A DNA stretch of 64,000 bases from contig NZ_CP036348.1 of assembly GCF_007753095.1 (NCBI RefSeq), forward strand, positions 2,232,001 to 2,296,000. Reading direction: 5' to 3'. The DNA comes from Rosistilla carotiformis (GTDB lineage: Bacteria; Planctomycetota; Planctomycetia; Pirellulales; Pirellulaceae). A model generated the notes under the pieces. It ran no database searches, was not told the origin of the DNA, and saw nothing but the letters and a program-made list of their open reading frames with translations. Positions 25,225 to 32,105 of this stretch are shown piece by piece (position 1 is the first letter of the stretch; each line of letters starts with the position of its first letter). The translations under genes and the position numbers were made by a program.

Positions 25225-26480
25225 CGGACCCGCTGATCGCAGAGCTCCGCGACGAAGCCTGCAAGCCCTTGCTGGAACGTTTGGTTAAGAAACTGAAACG
25301 CGGCGGACCGCTCACAGGTGTCTGTCAGCTCCGGAAACTGACAGAAACCCAACGAGTTCGTATCAAAGAGTTGACAGGATCAACGTCGCGCGGCCCTGAC
25401 ATCTCGGTGAACTTGGCCGATTTTGATGGAATTATTCGCAACACCGGCCGCTTCGATTCGCTACAGGCACTGGTCGAAGCGACTGCCGGGCCGATCGTGA
25501 ACGTGCGAGAAGAAAGGGACGCAGATTCGGCGGCATGGGAAAAGCTCTGGGATGAAGCGAATCAGCGAGTTGCCGACGACGACTTGATGGTTCGGTGTGT
25601 CGCCGATTTGCGCCAGTCCGGTTGGTTGAAGAAGGTTACTAAGCGTGAACCCTCTTTCGCGATCGAACTGTTTACTCAGTCGTTCGATTTGATGAAGCGA
25701 CTGCCTGTGACTTCGCGTCCGCTGGCCGTATTTGCCGCAGAGTGCTTGGGGGATGCTCATGCACTGGACGCTGGAACGATCCTCAGCCGATTGATGTTGC
25801 GACTGATCGCAGCCAAGCAACAGGTCGACATTCCACGACGTGCATCCGGTCGACGACGAATGTGGGAATCCGTGGGGATCGTCATCGACGAGCTATCCGT
25901 TAGTGCGCTAGCGATGAACTTGCCCGCGGTCGGGGACTCGCTGTCTGACAAAATGCTGCGACAGCATCACGCAGGCGGTATGCCCTGTCGCCTGACATTC
26001 CGTCATCTCAGATTGCACCCACCATCGTTCACGCTCTGCACTAAGAGTAAATCTAAGGATCGACTCATTTATGTTTGCGAGAATCCGAGCGTGATCGCCG
26101 CCGCATCCGACCGCTACCGCGCACAGTGCAAACCACTGGTCTGTGTCGAAGGCAACCCCAATCTCGCGTGCCTCAACTTGCTGTCACTACTCACGACCGC
26201 CGGATATCAATTGTCCTATCATGGTGACTTCGACTGGGGAGGATTGCGAATTGCCAGCCGCATCCACAAGTCGTTTGGGTTCATTCCATGGCAGTTCAAC
26301 GCCGTCGATCACCAGAAAGCAACGCACCGCTGCAATCATCGAAACATGCGTCTGCTACGACCACCCAAAGCCACAGCGATTTGGGACCCCGCACTCGCCC
26401 AATCCATAGATCAGTCAAAAATCGCCATCGAAGAGGAATTTTTGATCGACGACTTGCTGAAGGACTTGTGTGCGGGCTGA
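25221..26480 (+). CDS. jetD: Wadjet protein JetD (DUF2399/TIGR02679 family, TOPRIM nuclease)
   Basis: A 419-residue protein whose ATGA start overlaps the jetC stop. The C-terminal part shows a TOPRIM-like core: Glu in YVCENPSVI, then Asp-x-Asp in YHGDFDWGGLRIA, the metal-binding pattern of DNA cleavage by topoisomerase VI-related nucleases. In Wadjet, JetD cuts the extruded plasmid DNA. The gene looks intact. With JetC broken it may be poorly expressed because of polarity, unless promoters in the element drive it. Confidence 0.82.
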   Translation: MTDPLIAELRDEACKPLLERLVKKLKRGGPLTGVCQLRKLTETQRVRIKELTGSTSRGPDISVNLADFDGIIRNTGRFDSLQALVEATAGPIVNVREERDADSAAWEKLWDEANQRVADDDLMVRCVADLRQSGWLKKVTKREPSFAIELFTQSFDLMKRLPVTSRPLAVFAAECLGDAHALDAGTILSRLMLRLIAAKQQVDIPRRASGRRRMWESVGIVIDELSVSALAMNLPAVGDSLSDKMLRQHHAGGMPCRLTFRHLRLHPPSFTLCTKSKSKDRLIYVCENPSVIAAASDRYRAQCKPLVCVEGNPNLACLNLLSLLTTAGYQLSYHGDFDWGGLRIASRIHKSFGFIPWQFNAVDHQKATHRCNHRNMRLLRPPKATAIWDPALAQSIDQSKIAIEEEFLIDDLLKDLCAG

Positions 26481-26510
26481 CTTTGGTGATCCCAAAAAGC
26501 ATAGAAACGG

Positions 26511-27806
26511 TTACCGCGAGAGGTCATTGAACAATTCGGCGACTTCATCAGCCGTTGTCCAATACCATTCCTTGCCCAACGATTCTTCTACGCGACCGCC
26601 TCGACCTCGCAGGGCTTTGTGGATCTTGTTCTCGGTCGCGCGGCCGTTGTCACAGCGGCCGATGAATTGAATTTGGGCGTCCTGTGCGATTGCCGATGGG
26701 AACTGCGATGCGACACGTTGTATGGCTCCGTCGAGACCACTCGTGTAGCCAATTTTCATTGGGTAGCGGCGAAGTTCGCCAGCGACAGCTTCGTCGACGG
26801 CACTGCGATAAGTGTAGGCGTACACTTCGCCGAGGCCGTGGCCAACGATCTTGCGATCGGCTTGATTGAAAAACGGGAGTTCACGTATCCAACCTGATGC
26901 TGATTCCGGGTTTGCATCGAATGGCGTGTCTCGAAAGCTGGCGATGATCTTTGCCGAGAGATCTTCGGCTATGTCTTCACGAACGAAGTCGATCCAATAG
27001 ATGTCGACGTCCAGGCTGACTCCAGAGTCAAACTCTACTGCTACTTGAAGGCTTGTCCGACCGGGTTTGATTGAAAAGCCAGTCTCGGGAACCGTCGATC
27101 CGAGTTGGCCCTTGAACATGGAAGGATCGATGCGTCTCAAATCCTTTCGCAAGATCACTCGCTCTCGAGATGTCTGCGTCCCGATCCTTCCAGCACGCAG
27201 ATGCTTCTTCATCTCGTAGGCCCATTTGCCTTGACGAGTTGGTGAAACATCCTCGTATCCCGGAAATGGATCGCTTGGCAAGTCGTCCAGAGAAATTGAA
27301 ACCAAGCATGAATCGGGGGCGGGCATCGGAACGAAGTCTGGGGGTTGACGCTCCGAAACGGTGCGAAAAGCATCCAAGACGTTGTCGACCCGGCTGTCGT
27401 ACCAGACTTCGTGATTGTCTTCGCTCCCTGTCAAAACAATTTGGCCCCACCCCACCACCGCTCGGTTAAGTTCACGCCAAAGGGACTGCACACTGTTCGT
27501 TGAAAGCACAGCCAAAAGCTGCACTGGCTCGACCAATCCAGTGGTGTCGCCTGAGAATCGCGTTCGCAGATGTCCGATCGCTGGTTCTTCTTCCGAGATG
27601 AACGATGGCGAGTGAATGCCGAACAGCAAGCAGAGTGGATAGGTCGCGGTCGGGTCCACCGTCACTCGACGCGTGTAGCGACCAAACGAGTACACTGCGA
27701 TTTCGTGTCGCCTGTCACCGACAAGACGGCAGTTTGACGCATGACCAAGAGCTGATCTTTCTCGTCGATCCGATAGGACGGCCGCTTTTCCAAGAGTCGT
27801 TGCCAA
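26511..27806 (-). CDS. GIY-YIG (T5orf172-like) domain protein, possible frameshift near start
   Basis: A 431-residue protein whose last 110 residues form a GIY-YIG nuclease-like domain: GEVYAYTYRS, then YPMKIGYTSG, and a catalytic-type Glu in the ATENKIHKALRG helix, ending EWYWTTADEV as in T5orf172 proteins. The upstream 320 residues are of unknown family. The frame begins on TTG 27806 without a ribosome site, whereas ATG 27817 in another frame has GCGGGA upstream and reads like a natural N-terminus (MHANWQRLLEKRPSYRIDEK), joining the main frame by a one-base change near 27710. It converges on jetD. Confidence 0.65.
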   Translation of the reverse strand: MATTLGKAAVLSDRRERSALGHASNCRLVGDRRHEIAVYSFGRYTRRVTVDPTATYPLCLLFGIHSPSFISEEEPAIGHLRTRFSGDTTGLVEPVQLLAVLSTNSVQSLWRELNRAVVGWGQIVLTGSEDNHEVWYDSRVDNVLDAFRTVSERQPPDFVPMPAPDSCLVSISLDDLPSDPFPGYEDVSPTRQGKWAYEMKKHLRAGRIGTQTSRERVILRKDLRRIDPSMFKGQLGSTVPETGFSIKPGRTSLQVAVEFDSGVSLDVDIYWIDFVREDIAEDLSAKIIASFRDTPFDANPESASGWIRELPFFNQADRKIVGHGLGEVYAYTYRSAVDEAVAGELRRYPMKIGYTSGLDGAIQRVASQFPSAIAQDAQIQFIGRCDNGRATENKIHKALRGRGGRVEESLGKEWYWTTADEVAELFNDLSR

Positions 27807-27869
27807 TTCGCGTGCATTTTATTCCCGCCGTTGTCGCTTGAAGAATGTCGCGACGATATCTTAAACGCA

Positions 27870-28628
27870 ATGTCATTCCCGCAACATATCTACGCGTTAG
27901 CCGACCCGCTTGTCCCGGAAGTCATACGCTACGTCGGTAGAACCAACAAGCTTGACCAGCGATTACGCATGCACCTACCGGAGGCCGAGCATGGCTTCAC
28001 GATCAAAGATGTGTGGCTCATGTACCTTCGCTACGAAGGGCGGTCTCCGATTATGTCCGTTCTCGAACAATCGAATTTTGGCGATTCAGCGACTGCCGAA
28101 AAGTGGGCCAAGACGCGCGAGAAGTCCTGGATCGAGAAGATGATCGAGGATAAGGCACCGATTTTGAACGGGGCGAAGTGGTCCGGTGATCCTAGCCGAA
28201 AAGCGATTCCAAAAGGTGTAAAGACGGCTTGGTGCGAAACTCACGTACTTCTTTGGGCAATTGATCGCAGTTGGCGAGATGAAAGAAGGCTGTTGACTTG
28301 CCTGAACGATCGCTACGGTTCGATCATGTTGGAAACACCTCAGCCGAACGGATCAACGCTCTGCGAATCCATGGCAGAGATCCCTCTCGCGCAGTCACAA
28401 TACGAAGGGCGGCGTTATCGAGCTTGTTCTGTCCTTCGAGCTTTGCTGCAGGCGCACCCTCAGCTTGAAGTTTGCGACATTCAAACATTGATTGACTTTG
28501 AGTGCTCAATCCAAGAAAGTCTGGACACATCACCCTGGCACGTTCCCGTTGACCGCTCCGAACCTGATTGTCGACGCGTCAAGAAGTATCTACTACCGAA
28601 GTCTGCAATATCGAAGTGCAATTCATGA
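27870..28628 (+). CDS. GIY-YIG nuclease-like protein
   Basis: A 252-residue protein beginning MSFPQHIYALADPLVPEVIRYVGRT, the two strands of a GIY-YIG fold (HIYALAD and IRYVGRT), followed by LDQRLRMHL and the helix EKSWIEKMIEDKAPILNGAKW where the metal-binding Glu is expected. The C-terminal half is unrelated and unknown. ATG 27870 is chosen over TTG 27831 because the domain starts there. It is divergent from the other GIY-YIG gene. Possible roles are DNA cleavage in a mobile or defence context. Confidence 0.65.
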   Translation: MSFPQHIYALADPLVPEVIRYVGRTNKLDQRLRMHLPEAEHGFTIKDVWLMYLRYEGRSPIMSVLEQSNFGDSATAEKWAKTREKSWIEKMIEDKAPILNGAKWSGDPSRKAIPKGVKTAWCETHVLLWAIDRSWRDERRLLTCLNDRYGSIMLETPQPNGSTLCESMAEIPLAQSQYEGRRYRACSVLRALLQAHPQLEVCDIQTLIDFECSIQESLDTSPWHVPVDRSEPDCRRVKKYLLPKSAISKCNS

Positions 28629-28932
28629 ACTGCACCGTCGTTTGCAGGGTGAGACGCAATTCCTGTGGTGCCTCACGTCCCGAAACACGTTTCAACGGCA
28701 TTGCGAATCCATTGATTTGATCGAATGGGAGCTTGACGTGCCTAACACGCAGATACTCACCCTTTACCGGGAAGATGCTTGGGAAAATATATACCACGGA
28801 AGGTCGAGCGACTGGGATGCACCATTTACCAAGACGGTTGCTGAGAACGTTGGAGCCCTTGTCCGGGTGCCAATTGCCCCTTCGTGGGCGACGCCGCACT
28901 GGATAACGGTAAAGTATCCAACACACGGGTGA
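28492..28932 (+). CDS. Hypothetical protein
   Basis: A frame of 146 codons that overlaps the preceding gene by 137 bases, so its real start is probably a later non-ATG codon near 28565. The body from SIYYRSLQYRSAIHELHRRL to SWATPHWITVKYP has balanced, protein-like composition with many Trp and Tyr. I do not recognise the family. Confidence 0.45.
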   Translation: MTLSAQSKKVWTHHPGTFPLTAPNLIVDASRSIYYRSLQYRSAIHELHRRLQGETQFLWCLTSRNTFQRHCESIDLIEWELDVPNTQILTLYREDAWENIYHGRSSDWDAPFTKTVAENVGALVRVPIAPSWATPHWITVKYPTHG

Positions 28933-28941
28933 CTTCCTTTC

Positions 28942-29796
28942 TCAAAACGCGGGCGGGGTGATGCCTTTCGCTTTCAGGTCAGCGAGGTACTTGTCGGGTT
29001 CGGCGACTAGCTTCTTGGCGCAGCCGGGGCAGCAGATGTAGACGGCTTTTCCGTTGACGTTGACTTTACCTGGGACGCCCATGCCGCCCAGTGGTTCGTC
29101 CATCACCGGACAGGTTTTCTGGGCGGCGATGGACGCGGTGTCGGCAAGCGTGGATTTGTAGACGCCGTCTCGCACTTTTTCACCTTCGGCGGTGTAGTAC
29201 TTTTTGATGTAGGCGTCGGCGTTTGCTTCAAGCTTGTCGGTGCAGCCGGCACAGCAGACGAAGAGTGACTTGTCACCGATCGTGACCTTGGGCGGCTTGC
29301 CCATGCTGCCGAGCGGTTGGCCGCTGACGGGGCACGTGGCCTGAAGGCTGACGAGGAGTTCGTCAGAGAGCTTGCCGCTGGCGAGTTTGCCCATCGCGTG
29401 GAAGACCAGCGGCTGGCTTCCGATGTTGGTGATCTCGACGTTCATGTGCAACGGTTGGTCAACGACTTTGGAAAGGTCGACGCCGACTCCAATCGCGGGA
29501 TTCTTGAGCGTTTTGAGTTGGTAGGTGTATTCCTTCTCGCTGTCACCCACTTGCAGTTTCAGCGTGCCGGTCGCGTCGGGCGGGGCGATCGGTTGGTCGT
29601 TCTTGCCAAGGATCATGAACATGATGCCTTTGTCGGCGATCACGGTTTCAATACGACGGTCGCCGACGGATTGCACGGTGCCGCCGTGCGGCCCAGTTGC
29701 CTCGGTGGCGTGGCTGTGGCCAGCGTGGTCGTGTCCGGCGTGATTGTGCGGCGCGGCTGCTTCCTGGGCGAACACTGGTGGAGGTGTCACCAGCAA
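28942..29796 (-). CDS. Secreted metal-binding protein with two YHS/TRASH-like domains
   Basis: A 284-residue protein with a signal peptide cut after VFA, a His-rich segment (HNHAGHDHAGHSH), a beta-rich middle domain and two repeated Cys domains, each with CPV...GxMGxP...CCxGC (about 155-200 and 230-275), typical of heavy-metal-binding YHS/TRASH-like modules. It probably binds Cu, Ag or similar ions outside the cytoplasm. The annotated start is TTG 29796, but the signal peptide clearly extends upstream to ATG 29835 with GGAA before it; that frame has an in-frame TGA as codon 3 (29829-29827). Confidence 0.75.
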   Translation of the reverse strand: MLVTPPPVFAQEAAAPHNHAGHDHAGHSHATEATGPHGGTVQSVGDRRIETVIADKGIMFMILGKNDQPIAPPDATGTLKLQVGDSEKEYTYQLKTLKNPAIGVGVDLSKVVDQPLHMNVEITNIGSQPLVFHAMGKLASGKLSDELLVSLQATCPVSGQPLGSMGKPPKVTIGDKSLFVCCAGCTDKLEANADAYIKKYYTAEGEKVRDGVYKSTLADTASIAAQKTCPVMDEPLGGMGVPGKVNVNGKAVYICCPGCAKKLVAEPDKYLADLKAKGITPPAF

Positions 29797-29883
29797 AGCT
29801 GCCGTACAAACGGTTGCAAAGATTCGTCATTTCATGGGAAGTTCCATATCGGAAAAGGTCGGGGAAAGGCAATCAGTCTTGCA

Positions 29884-30555
29884 TTAGCTGATGTGGGAAT
29901 ACACATGAAATACGGCTGCCCCGTACTTGTAAATTAGCGACTGCTCGAAGTAGTCATCGCCCGCCAGTAACTCGGGGAAGCGGAATTCGTCGATGATAAG
30001 ACATAGGTCTCGTGGGTGATCCTTGAGCGACTTTCGCACCATCTCGAGAAATCGCTCTGTTACCGAATAGCCGAACGGTGAATACAGAAACAATACGGTT
30101 TCGCTTCCATCCATCTGGTAGTCGAGGATGTTGGTGCAGACGACTTTAATCGAACCCGTTTTGGGCCTCGCTTCTTTGAATGTCTCAACGTTTCGCTCTG
30201 CGATCTGACACAAGGCAGGCGAGATTTCTAAACCAACGACTTGGTCGAATCCCTGCTCCGCAGCGAGCAAAAGAATTCGGCCCTTACCGCATCCAACATC
30301 GACGAACACTCCATCGCGAGGGAGAACGACTTTCTCCATGATCTTGCGAAAGTATCGAGCCCGTGTCGGTTTGTATTTGTCAGCATGCTGCTTGTCTTCC
30401 TGGCTGATGTCCAGGTCGTTGATGGCGACCTCGGATCGAGTGTCAAGTTGATAGCGTTTATCGAACAAGTAGTCGTCGTAGACACTCAAAGCACTTTGAA
30501 TAGTGCTTGTCGGTCGCGTGGAGAATACTCGTTTCAAAAATTCAGTCGTGGCCAT
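29884..30555 (-). CDS. Class I SAM-dependent methyltransferase
   Basis: A 223-residue cytoplasmic enzyme. Motif I is VFVDVGCGKGRILLLAAE, followed by an acidic residue in VVGLEIS, and a later strand ETVLFLYSPFGYS, the layout of Rossmann-fold methyltransferases. The substrate cannot be told. It lies between two secreted metal-binding genes in the same direction, which suggests a link to metal handling, for instance methylation of a metal(loid) or of a partner. Confidence 0.8.
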   Translation of the reverse strand: MATTEFLKRVFSTRPTSTIQSALSVYDDYLFDKRYQLDTRSEVAINDLDISQEDKQHADKYKPTRARYFRKIMEKVVLPRDGVFVDVGCGKGRILLLAAEQGFDQVVGLEISPALCQIAERNVETFKEARPKTGSIKVVCTNILDYQMDGSETVLFLYSPFGYSVTERFLEMVRKSLKDHPRDLCLIIDEFRFPELLAGDDYFEQSLIYKYGAAVFHVYSHIS

Positions 30556-30588
30556 GGGTGCTTTCGTTGTCGACTCTATCGGTGCCCG

Positions 30589-30984
30589 TTACTTCAACTT
30601 CGCAAGGTACTTCTCGGGATTGGCAAGCAATTTGTCATTGCAACCGTCGCAGCAAATCCACACTGACTTGCCGTTCACATCGACCTTTTCGGGGGCTCCC
30701 ATCGTGCCCAGCATCTCGCCGCTGACCGGGCACACGTGTTGTGCCATCGCGGACTTGTAGTCTTCCGGCGAAAGCTCTTTCAAACCGGGCATCATCTTGG
30801 CCATCGGCGAATCGGCGTCGACGGTGGCGTGGTCCCCATGGTCATGGTTGGCGTGGTCCTCTGTCGTGTCGCTGGCGGGAGTCGCGGGGGGCATTTTGGG
30901 ATCGGGTTCGGGCGAGTTGCAGCCGTAAATACCGAGAATGAGCAACCCGCTAGGTAGCAATGGGATGAATTTCGTGAGTCGCAT
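30589..30984 (-). CDS. His-rich lipoprotein with YHS/TRASH-like metal domain
   Basis: A 131-residue protein, start ATG 30984, with signal and lipobox LGIYGC, an Asp/His linker (HANHDHGDH) and one CPVSGEMLGTMGAP...WICCDGCNDKL domain closely resembling the two in the gene at 28942. It is expected to bind soft metals in the periplasm. An in-frame start 17 codons earlier is unlikely because it would put basic residues before the signal. It is divergent from the anti-sigma-like gene at 31170. Confidence 0.75.
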   Translation of the reverse strand: MRLTKFIPLLPSGLLILGIYGCNSPEPDPKMPPATPASDTTEDHANHDHGDHATVDADSPMAKMMPGLKELSPEDYKSAMAQHVCPVSGEMLGTMGAPEKVDVNGKSVWICCDGCNDKLLANPEKYLAKLK

Positions 30985-31055
30985 GGGAGCTTGTCTTCGC
31001 GGATGAGGAGGGCGAATTTTTCGATTAACGTGCATTTGGATACCTGGGCGGTCGT

Positions 31056-31110
31056 TTTCTTCACGCGGTTCGGAAAGATTTCTGCTAATCCGCTAAAATG
31101 CGTGAAGAAA
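31056..31110. promoter_or_regulatory. Inverted repeat in divergent promoter region
   Basis: TTTCTTCACGC at 31056-31066 is matched by GCGTGAAGAAA at 31100-31110. The 11-bp arms with a 33-base spacer sit between the divergent lipoprotein and anti-sigma-like genes, suggesting a metal-responsive or sigma-controlled operator. Confidence 0.45.
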
Positions 31111-31169
31111 CACGTATTCCGGGCATCAAAAACATCAGCAGAACCGTCTTCCAATAGAATGAGTGGGGT

Positions 31170-32096
31170 ATGTCAACTAACGATTGCAAAACGGTGCAGC
31201 CATACCTGTCGGCCTATTACGACGGCGAGCTTGCCGCTGGACAGGCGACAACGGTAGCGGAACACGTTGAGTCATGCGAATTGTGTGCGGTTGAGCTGAG
31301 TTCGTTTGAGTCAATCGGCTCGGATTTCGCTCAAACGCCCATCCCGGCAAATCCCTCTGATCTGTGGGAGCGAATCGAACGCGAACTGCCCACCGCAGCC
31401 GAACCGGAGACGTTGTCCCGGCGGTTTGCGACTTTTGCGACTTGGGTTCGCGCGTCACCTTACGGGGGCGGCCTAGTGTCGATGGCGGCTTCGGCCTTGG
31501 TGATGTTGGGGGCGGCGCTATGGTTTGGCGGGGACAACAACCCTGACATGGCTGGCGGGGGATCGATGGCGATGCACGGCAGCCATGGTCATCAGCACGA
31601 TGGCAAAGAAGCAATGTCGGCCGAACACATGGCTGAGTTCGCTGGCGTGATGGATGACTATTTGCAAAAGCTGCCCAGCGATCCGGACGGAGCGGAACAG
31701 ATGCTGCTTACCAAGTACGACGGTGAAACGGTCGACTCCGACGGAGCGGTCAAGTTGGTAGGATATCGCCCGATCGTTTCGAGTGGATTGCCCGAAGGCT
31801 ATTCGTTGGCGTCGACCAGCGTTTTGAAAATGCCGTGCTGCACCTGCGTGAAGGCGGTTTGCAAACGGAGTGACGGTTCGACGCTGGTTCTGTTTGAACA
31901 TGACGACGAAGAAACAGCTTGGTTTGGCGATCGCCGCCAGAGCATGGCGATGTGTGGCGACAAAGATTGCTGCCTCGTCGATCTCGATTCCAGTATCGCG
32001 GCCACATGGAAGCAGGGTTCACGAAGCGTCACGGCCGTTGGCGTTCGAGACCAAGACGAAGTGACGAAGCTGGTGACCTGGTTGGACAAATCCTAA
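31170..32096 (+). CDS. Zinc-finger anti-sigma-like membrane protein with Cys/His-rich periplasmic part
   Basis: A 308-residue protein. The N-terminal zinc-binding anti-sigma motif has His32, Cys36 and Cys39 (HVESCELC). A membrane segment lies near 96-118, then a Met/His-rich stretch (SMAMHGSHGHQH) and a C-terminal domain with Cys pairs (KMPCCTCVKAVC, CGDKDCC). It probably senses metal outside and releases a sigma factor inside. No sigma gene adjoins it here, so its partner must be elsewhere. It stands 9 bases before the RND adaptor gene and likely controls it. Confidence 0.75.
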   Translation: MSTNDCKTVQPYLSAYYDGELAAGQATTVAEHVESCELCAVELSSFESIGSDFAQTPIPANPSDLWERIERELPTAAEPETLSRRFATFATWVRASPYGGGLVSMAASALVMLGAALWFGGDNNPDMAGGGSMAMHGSHGHQHDGKEAMSAEHMAEFAGVMDDYLQKLPSDPDGAEQMLLTKYDGETVDSDGAVKLVGYRPIVSSGLPEGYSLASTSVLKMPCCTCVKAVCKRSDGSTLVLFEHDDEETAWFGDRRQSMAMCGDKDCCLVDLDSSIAATWKQGSRSVTAVGVRDQDEVTKLVTWLDKS

Positions 32097-32105
32097 AGCG
32101 AACTC

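Noticed and set aside
29317-29937. 206-codon plus-strand ORF opposite the metal-binding protein
   Set aside because: It is the antisense of a Cys/His domain gene that has clear family motifs. No ribosome site.
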